Shown here in pieces: positions 48,122 to 62,682 of a stretch of 64,000 nt of DNA (its first letter is position 1; every line of letters begins with the position of its first letter). This DNA comes from Antennarius striatus (lineage: Eukaryota; Chordata; Actinopteri; Lophiiformes; Antennariidae), in contig NC_090785.1 of NCBI RefSeq assembly GCF_040054535.1, positions 19,009,001 through 19,073,000 of the forward strand, given 5' to 3'. The position numbers and the translations under genes are program-made. The notes under the pieces were generated by a model. That model did not search any database, was not told where the DNA came from, and saw only the letters and a program-made list of their open reading frames with translations.

Positions 48122-48473
48122 GTGTGCCCTCGCTTATTCAAGCATTAACACTCGCGACTTCACCTCATTGCGGATTTTTCGTAGGCAGTCACGTGATACC
48201 TTATGCGCATTCTATTGGCTGACAGCATCCGGAAGTACGCTTGGTTCCGTGAGTCTCGGGCTTACGTGAGACACAAAAGTGTTTTAAACAGTCGATAAGA
48301 GTGTGAGAAAAGGTAATACAGATAGAAGGTGGTTTAATATCAGTGTGGGTTCAGTTCACAAACATTTAAATTAGTGTAAATAATAAGATAAATAGTTCAT
48401 CGCCTGATTGGGGAATTCGTTAATCGCGTGTCGTTCCTGGAACGCATTAACCATAAAGAACGAGGGTGCACTG
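48120..48473. mobile_element. Tigger/pogo-like MITE
   Basis: The inverted ends are cagtgtgccctcg (left) and cgagggtgcactg (right), flanked by TA on both sides. Internal text such as cacctcattgcggatttttc is typical of Tigger-like elements. It is 354 bases long and has no transposase. Confidence 0.75.
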
Positions 48474-49031
48474 TATATACATATACCGTATTTATTCGAG
48501 TATAACGCACACACGTGTATAACGCGCATCCCTAATTTTCGATTAAAAATCGGTATAAAATTTTGTTTCACTTTTTTCTCGGCTCAGACAAAGCATTGTA
48601 AGTGCCAAACATTGTTAAACACGTGCGTCCATGAAAAAAAGTCATTTATTGACAATGTAAACTATGAACACAATACCGAAATAAAATTAACAATATTTCC
48701 CGGTATTTAAAATCCTTCAAAGTCCGATTCATCATCAGACACCAGCAATGCTTACTGGTAACTCACGTTTCAGTGTGGCCGAGGCAAGGAAAGGAAATGA
48801 AGAGACAAGGCGTAGCTAATAAAATGCTTATCAATAATCAAATATCATACGTCACAGCGGATAATAAGAATTCTTGGAAATGACACCATCCGACAAGGTC
48901 TGCTGATGACGCATTTGATTATTGAATACCATTTCCTTAGATACGCCTCACCTCTGCAGGAGTGATGCGCATGAGCCATCATGAATTACCGGTATTTATT
49001 TTAGATCGCCCACGCAAATGATTTGGATACT

Positions 49032-52000
49032 CCATCCATCCATCCATTCTCTTCCGCTTATCCGGGGTCGGGTCGCGGGGGCAGCAGCTTAAGCAGGGAA
49101 GCCCAGACTTCCCTCTCCCTAGCCACTTCGTCCAGCTCCTCCGGGAGAATCCCAAGGCGTTCCCAAGCCAGCTGGGAGACATAGTCTCTCCAGCGTGTCC
49201 TGGGTCGTCCCCGGGGCCTCCTCCCGGTAGGACGTGCCCGGAACACCTCACCAGGGAGGCGTCCAGGAGGCATCCTAACCAGATGCCCGAGCCACCTCAT
49301 CTGGCTCCTCTCGATGCGGAGGAGCAGCGGCTCGACTCTGAGTCCCTCCCGGATGGCCGAACTTCTCACCCTATCTGTAAGGGAGAGTCTGGACACCCTA
49401 CGGAGGAAACTCATTTCGGCCGCTTGTATCCGGGATCTCGTTCTTTCGGTCACGACCCATAGCTCGTGACCATAGGTGAGGGCAGGAACGTAGATCGACC
49501 GGTAAATCGAGAGCTTTGCCTTTCGGCTCAGCTCCTTCTTCACCACGACAGACCGATACAGAGTCCGCATCACTGCAGACGCTGCACTGATCCGCCTGTC
49601 GATCTCCCGTTCCATTGTACCCTCACTCGTGAACGAGACCCCAAGATACTTGAACTCCTCCACTTGGGGCAGGATCTCATCCCCAACCTGGAGAGGGCAC
49701 TCCACCCTTTTCCGACTGAGGACCATGGTCTCAGATTTGGAGGTGCTGATTCTCATCCCAACCGCTTCACACTCGGCTGCGAACCGTTCCAGTGAGAGTT
49801 GGAGATCACGGCCTGATGTAGCCAACAGCACCACATCGTCTGCAAAAAGCAGAGACGTGATACTGAGGCCACCAAACCGAACACCCTCAACGCCTTGGCT
49901 GCGCCTAGAAATTCTGTCCATAAAAGTTATGAACAGAATCGGTGACAAAGGGCAGCCTTGGCGGAGTCCAACCCTCACTGGAAACGAATCCGACTTACTG
50001 CCGGCAACGCGGACCAAACTCTGACATTGGTCGTACAGGGACCGAACAGCCCTTATCAAGGGGTCCGGTACCCCATACTCCCGAAGCACCCCCCACAGAA
50101 CCCCCCGAGGAACACGGTCGAACGCCTTCTCCAAGTCCACAAAACACATGTAGACTGGTTGGGCGAACTCCCATGCCCCCTCAAGGACCCTGCGGAGGGT
50201 GTAGAGCTGGTCCACTGTTCCACGGCCAGGACGAAAACCACACTGCTCCTCCTGAATCCGAGATTCGACTTCCCGACGGACCCTCCTCTCCAGAACCCCT
50301 GAATAGACCTTACCAGGGAGGCTGAGGAGTGTGATGCCCCTGTAGTTGGAGCACACCCTCCTGTCCCCCTTCTTAAAAAGGGGGACCACCACCCCAGTCT
50401 GCCAATGCAGAGGCATTGTCCCCGAAGTCCACGCGATGTTGCAGAGGCGTGTCAACCAGGACAGCCCCACAACATCCAGAGCCTTTAGGAACTCCGGGCG
50501 GATCTCATCCACCCCCGGGGCCCTGCCGCCGAGGAGCTTTTTAACTACCTCGGTGACCTCAACCCCAGAGATAGGAGAGCCCGCCTCAGAGAACCCAGAC
50601 TCTGCTTCCTCATGGGAAGGCGTGTCTGCGGGATTGAGGAGGTCTTCGAAGTATTCTCCCCACCGAGTCACAACGTCCCGAGTTGAGGTCAGCAGCTCCC
50701 CATCCCCACTATATACAGTGTGGATGCTGCACTGCTTCCCCCTCCCGAGACGCCTGATGGTGGACCAGAATCTCTTCGAAGCCGTCTTGAAGTCGTCCTC
50801 CAAGGCCTCACCGAACTCCTCCCACGCCCGGGTTTTTGCCTCAGCAACCACCAAAGCCGCATTCCGCTTGGCCTGCCGGTACCTATCAGCTGCTTCATGA
50901 GTCCCACAGGCCAAAAAGGCCCGATAGGACTCCTTCTTCAGCTTGACGGCATCCCTTACCGCTGATGTCCACCAACGGGTTCTGGGATTGCCGCCACGAC
51001 AGGCACCGACCACCTTACGGCCGCAGCTGCGGTCGGCCGCCTCGACAATGGAGGCGCGGAACATGGTCCACTCAGACTCAATGTCCCCCGCCTCCCCCGG
51101 AACGTGAGTGAAGTTCTGCCGGAGGTGGGAGTTGAAACTCCTTCTGACAGGGGATTCCGCCAGGCGTTCCCAGCAGACCCTCACAATACGTTTGGGTCTG
51201 CCAGGTCGGACCGGCATCTTCCCCCACCATCGGAGCCAACACACCACCAGGTGGTGATCGGTTGACAGCTCCGCCCCTCTCTTCACCCGAGTGTCCAAGA
51301 CATGCGGCCGCAAGTCCGATGACACGACCACAAAGTCGATCATCTAACTGCGGCCTAGGGTGTCCTGGTGCCAAGTGCACATATGGACACCCTTATGTCT
51401 GAACATGGTGTTCGTTATGGACAGTCCGTGACAAGCACAGAAGTCCAACAACTGAACACCGCTCGGGTTCTGATCGGGGGGGCCGTTCCTCCCAATCACA
51501 CCCTTCCAGGTCTCACTGTCATTGCCCACGTGAGCATTGAAGTCCCCCAGCAGAACGAGTCCCCAGTGGGAGCGCTCTCCAGCACCCCCTCCAAGGACTC
51601 CAAAAAGGGTGGATACTCTGAACTGCTGTTTGGTGCATACGCACAAACAACAGTCAGGACCCGGCCCCCCACCCGAAGGCGGAGGGAGGCTACCCTCTCG
51701 TCCACCGGGGTGAACCCCAATGTATAGGCACCAAGCCGGGGGGCTATAAGTATACCCACACCTGCTCGGCGTCTCTCACCATGGGCAACTCCAGAGTGGA
51801 AGAGAGTCCAACCCCTCTGGAGAGGACTGGTACCAAGCTGTGTGTTGAGGTGAGCCCGACTATATCTAGTCGGAACTTCTCAACCTCACACACCAGCTCA
51901 GGCTCCTTCCCTGCCAGAGAGGTGACATTCCACGTCCCAAGAGCCAGCTTCTGTAGCCGGGGATCGGATCGCCAAGGTCCCTGCCTTCGGCCACCGCCCA

Positions 52001-52057
52001 GCTCACAATGCACCCGACCCCTATGGCCCCTCCCACAGGTGGTGAGCCCATGGGAAG
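49032..52057 (-). mobile_element. RTE/Rex-like LINE with 13-bp target duplication
   Basis: The element is flanked by tgatttggatact at 49019-49031 and 52058-52070. Its minus-strand 3' end is a (tgga)n tail after ataagcggaagaga. It is inserted in the inverted-repeat element at 48486-52290. It is GC-rich compared with the AT-rich surroundings. Confidence 0.88.
49058..51343 (-). pseudogene. LINE reverse transcriptase, 761-codon open part with broken endonuclease
   Basis: The open 761-codon frame begins inside the endonuclease tail (STDHHLVV). It runs through the reverse transcriptase, with NYRGITLLS, motif A FVDLEKAFDRVP, RQGCPLSP and catalytic LLFADDVVLL, to a C-terminal RWLGHLVRM and GRRPRGRPRTRW region. 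Upstream in the same frame a TAG at 51344-51346 cuts it from GDFNAHVG. Further frameshifts near 51570 and 51740 break the endonuclease. The reverse transcriptase itself shows no visible defect, but no complete protein can be made. Confidence 0.85.
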
Positions 52058-52292
52058 TGATTTGGATACTGTTACTAAAAATAGACCCAGGACGTTTTGT
52101 GGGTCGAGAGATGTGGTTGCATTTTGCGATTGTGGTCAGCGATATCTTCGACCTATAAGTCATTGCGCAAATAATACTGTATACAAATACATCTAAGCGT
52201 GTCACCACAGCCCTCGTTTATAACGCGCACCCAAACTTTGAGTTCTTTTTTAGGTAGAAAATTTTGCGCGTTATACTCGAATAAATACGGTA

Positions 52293-54340
52293 TATAAAAA
52301 CCATGAGCTTAAAACCATAAATATGTTAAATTCAAAACCAGCTGGTTATTTGGTTAGTAATTCTCTGTGGGTTCATCACTAAGCAACCTCTATGACCGTC
52401 AAACTTTGGTGGTCATTTGATAATTTCTAGATATTTTTATTCACTAATTATTGAAACTTTTGATTAAAGAGCCATTTTCTCAAGTCTACCCACACCCATG
52501 CAAGGTTTTTCTTGTTGTATTGTTATGACACGTATACTTCTCGGCTTTTAAAAGAATTGGTAGTAGCCTCCTGTTTAGATTTGCTCACCTTCACCTCCAT
52601 GACAAACTAAATATCTATGGTATCCTTGTGGGGAAACAGATCTGATCTGGACCCTGATGAGGGAACATAAATATACAAGAAAAACACACATAACAAGCAG
52701 GAAAACAGAAACACAAACAACAGGAAGTCTCCGTCCTTGCTGTCGAATCTGATCTCTTCATACTCACAGCGCTTCTCTGTATGTCTGGCTTTACTGACCT
52801 ACGAAGTAGAAATCTGTTCTTCTAAACTACACGAAGCAATGAAGCAGCCAATTATAATCCAGACATGAGTGATATGTTAGCTGCCAACGAGAAAGCAGTT
52901 CATTCAGGAGTCATTCAATCTGGGCCGATGAGCTCTTTCCGAGTTAGCGTGGCTGGAGCAGTGAACCACATGAGGAGGAAGCCTGCGTATCTCCAATCCC
53001 TTCTACAGCAGTTAGCATGTGGTCTCACAGCGAGACAGGTATGGGTTCGACCCCGGGGCCTTTCCGTGTACAGTTTCAGCGTATGTGACACGCAGCAAAG
53101 GTTAATTGGATATTTCAAATTGTGAGTAACTGAACGAGCGTGTGTCCATGCCCAGCTGGGATTTGTACCAGCAAGCTGTAACCCTCATGAGCAGATAGGA
53201 CCTAATGAATGATGGACTTTAAAAAACATGCCAAAGTGTGAGTGGTAATTAATTTTCTGATTGGGCTCCTTTTAATGAACCTGATGTCTGTAATCAGCTC
53301 TACGGTGGCGCTGGTGAATGACGCCTGTGGTTTTTACAATGAGGTGAAAACCATTTGCAGTGAGTCACCGTCTATTAAAAAAAACAAGCTACTGTATGAA
53401 GGATGAGATTAAAACACTATCTTCTGTAAAAACAGGATAATGAATGCAAGTGAGTTATCCAGTTTTGCTTATGTGCTCTCTGATGAAGACACCGTCCACT
53501 AATAATCCCATAATTATGGAAGAAGAGGTTAATATAATTATTAATGCGAGACACACAGCAAACGAAATAGGATAGGATTAGGTCAAACTTGAATCCAGGA
53601 GAATAAACAGAGACATGAACAACATGCACAAAACTGGATTATGGATTATTTTTTATTTTAAAAGATGACATAAAAAATGAAAAAATATGAAATTGAATCA
53701 AATCATTTGTGGTCATAGTCCATAGTTACAGCAGGGATCCTTAACCGGAACACTGTATAGAAATTAAATAATGTCTTGTTTTACACAGATTATGTCAACC
53801 AAGCTATGGAGGTTATCTACAGTGGAGCAACAAGGGAGAAGCTACACTGGTGTTCTGTGGGAAACTGGAATAACTGGAGAGAAAATATCTTGTCTTGAAG
53901 ACAACCAATTCGAGATCCCCACCGACGACCAGATAACGAGTCGCCTTCATCCAGTCACATTTATCAAACTGCAGGAGACGACTCTAGACCTCATTACCTC
54001 AGCCTGTAACTGTCACATCTATTATTGTATGTTAGTTAAATACATATATTTTCAGAGAAATGAAAAGTTGATCCAGCTGATCTGGATTATCTGGATCGAC
54101 ACACACTACACACACTCATAGATAAACACCATGAATATATGTGATTCGTTCAAATTATTTAGGAAATTAGGGAGATTAGGATGAATTTATAGCCTGAGGG
54201 CAAATGTTTTTGAAAGAAAATGACTGAATCCCTGTTTGTCCAAATGAATGGGCAAATGAGGGAACAAACAAACAAACAAAAAACAACAACTTGTATTGCC
54301 TATCTTTCTTTTTTAATTTTTTAATTTTTTATGTACTGAA
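52293..54340. other. Intergenic region, no gene seen
   Basis: No exon or repeat family recognised. Open frames at 52865-53125 and 53771-54121 lack any signature or splice context. Confidence 0.45.
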
Positions 54341-54640
<300 letters not shown>

Positions 54641-56391
54641 AGATGCTTGTCTTTTAGGTGATCTTCTCTTTTCTCATCCAGTGGGATAAATTAACAGACA
54701 CATGGTATTTAATGGCGTTATTTGTTCTTGAATGGAAGCAAATTACTCAGGCCTTCATTAAAAACATTAACCTTGTCTCAGTCTTTCTCTCTCTGTTGCT
54801 CAAACAAATGATTTGAGAGACAGTGTGACAGAAGCGAAGATTGCACTCAGTGTATTCTGAGTATTGTCAATAACTTGCTTTGTCACTTATTGAGCTGTCA
54901 GCCCTCCCCGGTAATATTTTCTTGTAAGCTGACCTGAGCCGACCTGTGCCTCACTAATGGACAGCTCGGCCTACACACAACAATAAGCTATAACCTGTGG
55001 CACAGCAGTGGACCATGATTTAGAGCTCAATCTAAATGTCTCAAAGGAGGCTTTTGGGGGGATCAGCGGAGCTGAGCTGCCCTTAGCTCCCTCATACGTC
55101 AACCCATTACAAATGCCTCCTACTGTAGGTAAAACGATGCTCTCAGACTAACGTACTTCCATTAACACCGCTGTCTCTGAAACCAGCTGTTTGTCAGCAT
55201 GCTGTGAGTGAGGAATTGGACACGTTTGTGAGTGTGTAACGTATGTTTGTTTCATTTTTCTATCAACAGTAGGAGATCATCTGGTGCTGTGTGACAGCAC
55301 CAAGAGTCATGATGTCGCCAAGATTCATTTCTCAAATCTGCCTCATTCCAGATTAAGTCAAACCAACCTGTTTCTCAGAAACCTACAGTGTTTTCTGTAA
55401 CACTAAAATCACTCGTAATGGTAGATCTTGATCTGTTTCTCGTCAAGACATATATGAAAAACATGATCCCATACCAAATAGATATGATAAACTGTCAAAT
55501 CCAGATTATGATCTGAACCTGGATCTAACTGGATATAGAGGTGGATTAATTTCAAGAGTCTGTTTTTCATGATATTAGTATCAACTCTAATGAGAAAAAG
55601 TGATCCAGAATCCAAATGCGTCCCTGGATCAACTTCAAGTTCAGTGAATTCTTCTTTTTAGTGATACAAAGAAACACATTTTCACTCAAATCTTTTCAGA
55701 ATCTTTGTAGAAATCTCGAAGAAACAAGCAAACAAACAGTAAAAAACAAAACATAAACATTCGCCATATCATAAATAACTCTGGTTAATGGACTCCACGC
55801 TGTAAAGTTTAAAGTCAGCCCTGCTTTTCAATCAGCCTGAAGCAGATTTTTTTATTATATATTTTTTACGATGGGAATGAATACGCTTTTTAAAACTTCA
55901 GAACTCTGTTGCTCAATCAGGATTCAAATGCATGGAGGAATTTTCTTGTTGGTTGTTTTGATCACAGTGCCAGTCCAGATAGAAGCCATTATTGATGGTG
56001 TGCGTGAGTTTCTAGTGCTCACGCAACATTTCTGATATATCAGGCAGAAGAACTCCAGAGCCGTTAGACGGATGTGAAGATGCATCCATTACAATTTTAC
56101 ACCATTATTTTCATTAACAGACAGCAGTGATTAGTTTTATTGGTTATTGCCTCTATGGTGAGCATCCATGGCTTTAAATACACTATTACAATCTGCTCAG
56201 GTTAGAACTCCCACTGGTGACAATCCACACTTAGCCTATTGCTGCAGTGTGTGTGTGTCTTGGGTACATATGTGTTTCATGTGTGTGTGTCTTCCTGTAC
56301 TGTATATCTGCAAGTGTGTTTGACTGCATGGTTACCTATGGCAATTAAAGCTATAAATCTTAACTGTCAGAGTGTTAGTGCTACACACAAG

Positions 56392-56429
56392 GACACACAC
56401 ACACACACAGACACACACACACACACACA

Positions 56430-56474
<45 letters not shown>
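56392..56474. repeat. (CA)n/(GCAC)n microsatellite
   Basis: A (ca)n tract with an internal block of gcac units. Confidence 0.9.
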
Positions 56475-56479
<5 letters not shown>

Positions 56480-59400
56480 GCATGACTTTTCCTTTATTCC
56501 TCTCAATTCTCTCACACACTCGAGTCCATCAAGTCTGTCTTACTTTCTCAAGACTCGCCTCCCTCTTCTTCTCCCCTCTTGAATCCTAATGTGAGACTAT
56601 ATTCAATGAATTAATCATGCATGTTGAAGTAGGCTAATGGTTGTTATGATGTAGAAATAAGAATCCATTAGCACTAATAAGAAGAGTAGCTTGGTTCTTA
56701 TAATTTAATATATCAAGGGCACTCAAAGACTGAGGTCCTCTTTATTAAAAAATCATGTAGAGTACAAAATTGGAGAGATTTCCTTCATCAACTTAATCTT
56801 ACTGTAATACAGTGATTATCTGTTTCCTCTCTCTCCTTGTGTTTAAGGGAGAAGAAATGTCATAATACGTTTTTTGTGGTGAACTTTACGAGTGATGCGT
56901 TTCCTAAAGCTCAACGTGAGTCCAGACCTTTACAGGCAAACAGCGTCCTGTAAAACACAGCATTGAAAACCAACAAAAAACAAGACCGTAGGGACAGCAG
57001 CTTTAAACAGATTTTAATTCATATTTTAGAGACATTAAATATTTAAAAACAATGGAACTGCTTCACAACTTCTCATCACATACAACAACTTCATTATAAA
57101 AAGAACTATATAAAAGGCAAAAGATAGCACTGATATAGAACAGAAAAACAGCTGAAGTTGTGCAACACATTTAAAAATACAACGCGATCCATGTTAGACA
57201 GTTGTGTTCCCGGATGTTACCTAGTAGAAATCTTTACAATGTCATGTTTAGACATTTATGCACATCAGAACCACAGACAGATTTGTCCGACTGAATCAGA
57301 GGCACTGTGTTGCTGCCTGTCTCCAAACCACATATGTCTATTTTATTTTACCACCCAACACTTTAAAGGCCCAGTTTAGTATTTTAACACTGATGTATGT
57401 CGAAATCACTTCATTTGATCATTAACGGATTGTTGCAAAAACTAAAGTGGATCATTATGGAGAGAATCTTCTGTGAGGCGGACAGAAAGGCAGATTGGTT
57501 TCAGGATTATATTAGATTAGCAATTTTTCATGTTTGTTCGTGTTTATGGAGTAAACAGACATGGACTTGTTTTACATTACTACTGTGACTAGATGACAGT
57601 TTTTCACTGGCTGAAGAAAATGACTAGAACATGAACATCCTCAGAGTCGACACAGTTTTTATAACTTCCTGATCTGTGGGTTGTTTTTCACCTGAGCCAA
57701 TCCCTGCATGATTTAACCCCGTTGTGTCCCAGGAGGGATACAACAACTGCACAAAGCACAGTCGAAGCATTGAAGCAACTCTGGGAGATGATTTGTTCAT
57801 TGATCGATAAAACCATTGATTAGTTTGAACGATAGCATTTTTATGTTTGATTTCTAGAACCTGTATTTCGCCTTCACCAACATACCACTTTAACACAGTA
57901 GCTTGATAGAAATTACAATACAAATGGCTGATTAACAAAAATGTTCAGCATTTCAAAAGAATGTAATCATCTTGCAAAAAGTAAAGATTTAGTTTGGCAC
58001 TTGTGTAGTACGTAGTTAGCTCTGTGGTAGCTTATTTTAGTTAAGACTGGAACCACTGGTACAGGTAAGAATTTGCACATCTGAAGCTAATTAAATTGAG
58101 ATATTATCCATTTAATCAAAAACGTAGAAAACAAATCTGAAAGTTTGTGATTTTCAGTAAGGTTTGCTGCCGGAGCTATTTTGTACTAGTTTTGTTTAGT
58201 TAATGGATTAAAGAAACTGGATAAAAACTCTTCATTCACGGGTTGAAGAGAGATATAGGAAGATTTTAGGACTTCAGCAAAGGTAGAATAATTGTTTCCT
58301 ATGTTCTGTCCACAGTTAAAAGACATGAGAGTGGTTTCAATTGTCTCATCTAATTCCCCTAAAGAAAGTGCATAGCCGTATTTCCAAAAATGTCAAAGTG
58401 TTTCTCAAAGTGTATACACTGCGTACAAAAACAAATATTAAATAAAAACAGTCTCAAAAATACCACTCCTCCCTCAATATTGCAATATTACATTAAGATC
58501 TATTTCTACTAGTTGGTAATTCAGCGTGAATTAAAAAAACCCAGATGTATCATGTTGGTTATTTTCCTCAATCAACCTGTGCAGTTGTGAGAAAATAGTA
58601 TTATATCCCTCCAGTGACCTCAACAAATCACTTTTGGATAAATAGAGACTAATTTTCTATCGTTCACTGATGCATGTCTTTGACTTTAAGACTGAGGACA
58701 ATCAATTGTAATAAAAAAAAAACATTAAAAAAAACAACAGCAAAAAAGGAGCTCTCTGATAGATTGAAAGCATTTGAAAAGCAAAGCTTTTATTGTCCTT
58801 ATTAATGATGCTACTGTGTGTTCATTTACTGTACGAGACGGTTTGGGTAATTTCCTATGCAATCCAAATCTGTGATTTTCCGAAATGCAAACAAATATTA
58901 GAGACACTCAGAACTACTGGAGTGATTATCTGCTTGGAACCATCTGCTGTCAAAAAATAAGTCTGTTTAGCTTTCTTCTGTAATCACCACAGCAGCGACG
59001 TTGTTTCTGTCACTACTGCTTTTGATAAACAAGTTGACAACTGTGATAATGTAACAGCAGCTAATGAGATGTTTAATAAGACGTCAGCAGAATAAAAGGC
59101 CATGCTGAGGCAGTGTTCCCCCTTAATGTTTTACAATATACCAACACACTGATATTGAACATTTGCAAATGAACTGTTGCATGAATTTATATTTACGATA
59201 ACCATCATGTGACATGTAGCACAGTGGGATGAAACCAATGCTTCCCATGATGTCTCCACTGCAATGTGTTTGACATTTTACAGCATATTACTGTATCAGT
59301 ATATTGTGTGGCTGCATATAATCAAAAATAAGGAGCATTGTGTGAAATTAACAATAACAATATAGCAACATCACCGTTTCACCATAAAACAAAACAACAT

Positions 59401-61054
59401 CAAACATCATTAAATTGGATCAACGACTGACTGGAACTGACTGAGGTCAAACAGGAACAATTGTGGGTTTTGTTAGTTGTCTGTTGTAAAAGTTCATTGG
59501 CTCATTGGGACAATTTGGCTTTAGATAATAAAAAATATAAACTTTCAAAAGGCATTTTCAAAATGTTTGGGACTGCTTTCCAAAAATGTTTAATGGTAAA
59601 CATTCCTAAACCTTCAGGTAAAGAACTACAAGTCCATTTTAAAGGAAGAGTCTGACATTTTAGAAAATATGTGTACTCTGTTGCTTGCATTCTAATGTCT
59701 GTCTAGCATCAACTTCCAGTTAGCTTGGCTTAGTATGGACAATGAAAACATTGGAAAAAGGCTGCGTTTTATATAAAGCTTCCAAATTTCAACAATGTAA
59801 ATTTTCTGCAATACAGGAAGGCTCAGTTCTAAAAGACACATCATGGTATACTAACCAAAAACATGGACTACCTGTTTGCCCATTCAAGAAAACTTCCCAC
59901 AGTGCCCTTAATGCTTGAAAATTCAGTTAAGCATCCATTGCTGTAGAACCTACTATAGACCATAAACTAACATCTACATTTGTTTTGGCTAAAAGCAACT
60001 TTTTGTGAATTTATTCATTTTTCTACATTGCACTGGCATAAAAATTAATAAAGACTTAATTTAAAGCAAAACATTTTATGCAAGGTAGTTAAGCCCAACA
60101 ACAGATGAGACATGAAGCTTGAATCACTGAGCTTGTTTGTACAAAACCAAACTAACCACGGTCCTGGGTTCTATTCTTTATACTAAGCTAAACTATAGGC
60201 TATATGAAATTGGACATACAAAGGTGACAGCGGTATAATTCTTTTTACATTATACGCTGTGAAGAGGCATATTTGCGTGTATAAAATGTCATCCTTTTCC
60301 TGTTACGTGACTTGATGTCCTTGAATGTTATTACTTCCATCAGACTCTTCGACTCTGTTGTGCATTTAAAATGGATCTGTATGTTCAGCGACGTAGAACA
60401 ATCAAAATGCTTTTTGTTTTTTGTTTTTCAAAATGGACACAAGTAGTTCTGGGTCTGAAGCTATCATTTATTGCATGCTGTGGTTTAAAATTTTCAGGCA
60501 TTTCAGACAAACTGGTGCTTGCTCAAATCATCAAGAAAAACAAACAGCAACTAATGTAGATTTGACAAATCACACATTTTTCTTAAAGCCAAACCCTGGT
60601 GTCTTCATAAACGCCAGTAAAAAGCTTGTGGAAACATTTGATTTTACGAAAAACAATCTCATATTTATACCAATATGGTATGGAAAATCATTTAGATTAA
60701 TTCTTTGTTCTTAAATAAATAGAGCAAATCCCACTGGACACAAATAGAGGCACTTGAGTTTCTATTTTTTTTGTCATAGTGAAAATTTTTTTCACATCCA
60801 CATTGTCTTCCATACACATTCATTGAATGGTCCAATGATCCAAAACTTAAAAACTCATGCTTGATGTGCTGGATTTACAGAGACCATAACAAATAATCCA
60901 GATTTCAAGTGTTGGTGGAACGCGTGACAACAGAGGAGCAATATGAGTCTCCTCTTGTGTTTGTGTGCCACACAGTTTAAAATCAGATTATGTTTGGTGC
61001 TGTGTAGACGCAGCTATGGTCTGTGCAATCACATACTTTCTGTCTATCTCTATC

Positions 61055-61258
<204 letters not shown>

Positions 61259-62682
61259 AAATATGCTTTCGTGCTAGATTTTCTCATTCACAAGACACTA
61301 AAAACCAAAAAACAAACAATCCACTATCTGTACATTATGGTACACAAACATTATTATTGTCCAGTCAGGAAACTTTTTAAATAGACTTGACAATCAGCTG
61401 TACACAGACACACACTAACAACACAGCACAACAAATGTTGGGAAACAACTACAAGATTTTGAGTGGATGATTCGATCTCATTGAGTCGCTGCCGATACAC
61501 AGATGACATTTTCTCTCTGCGTGATCGACCTGCGGATGGGTGGGGGTTCAATTACAGGCAAATCATACTGAATCTTGCAGTTTTCCCCCTGAAGTTTTAA
61601 ACACCTTGGTTGGTGGGTTACTGAGGGAAATATAACTAAATGGGCAAACCAGTAAGAGAAGAACCAAGTGACTGCTTCTGTGACAAACTCTCATTTGTAG
61701 GATCAGTGGACTGAACGCTTTTTATGCTGAGCCTAAATTCCCCACACTGGAACTGGACCAGATATTATTCCCCTTCATCTAGACAGACACCATTATAATT
61801 ATTATTGTTAATGCGGTTATCTTCAGTGGATTCTACTGAGAGGCTATCTCATAACCCACTTTATTAAGTGATATGTAAGTCTATGTAAATCCATTTATTT
61901 TATTATTACAACTCAATACATTTCAGCCATAATAAGCATCAAACACTGAGTATGATGCAATGAAAATATATCCCACTGAATAGTTTTTGCATGTTGTAAT
62001 ACATTTGCCTCTGACTGAATGAGAAGCAAAGGACGCAAGAAGTTCAGCCTCCATCGATTCAGCTCTAGTGGTTGTATCTGAGCCCCGTCCCCTTCCATTG
62101 TGGTCTTTATCCATTGAATAGGACCACTACTCCTCGTGGATTGAAATTAGCCTGTTGTTTTCTCAATCACACACACATTTCTAGGCCACTGCTGGATCAG
62201 ATGACCGTCTGCTGAGCTTCTTTCCAACATTTCAACACCTTAATCGCACCAGGTTCTCACATATCTCTCTGAAAATCATCTTGCATCAGTGATTAAAAAA
62301 ACTTTTTTTTTTGCATTTCCTCTCACAGTCTTCTGTCTATTCTGTCTATCATCCCTTTAGGATAGGAATTTTATACTGCGTCCATAGTGCAAATCCTCCA
62401 AAGAGCAGCATCAGCCACATGTTAATGTGCTAACTTGTATTACATGATTTATGGTTTAAATTCACAAATTTAGCTACAGTTCAAGCTTAATAGGCGGGGG
62501 AATTTCAACCCAATTATTCCACAGAGTTCAGTACTATGGGTGGTGTTGGGTCACTTGTAAGATCCCAGTGGGAAATGAAGCATCGTCTTGAGTCTCATCT
62601 CACTTGTTATCCCAGTTCTAGCTCCCAGGCCCACCTTTCTTATTATTAAGTGTTTTCTTTTCTTCTGAATCGGGTCCAGTCC

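Larger units (their letters stand above)
48486..52290. mobile_element. Terminal-inverted-repeat DNA element split by a LINE
   Basis: The left end ccgtatttattcgagtataa is the exact reverse complement of the right end at 52271-52290, and the match continues to cgc. TA flanks both ends. Without the inserted LINE the element is about 750 bases. Inner words tataacgcgca occur at both ends. I cannot assign a superfamily with confidence. Confidence 0.75.

Noticed and set aside
49466-50965. Plus-strand open frames over the LINE at 49-52 kb
   Set aside because: GC-rich antisense readings of the LINE reverse transcriptase.
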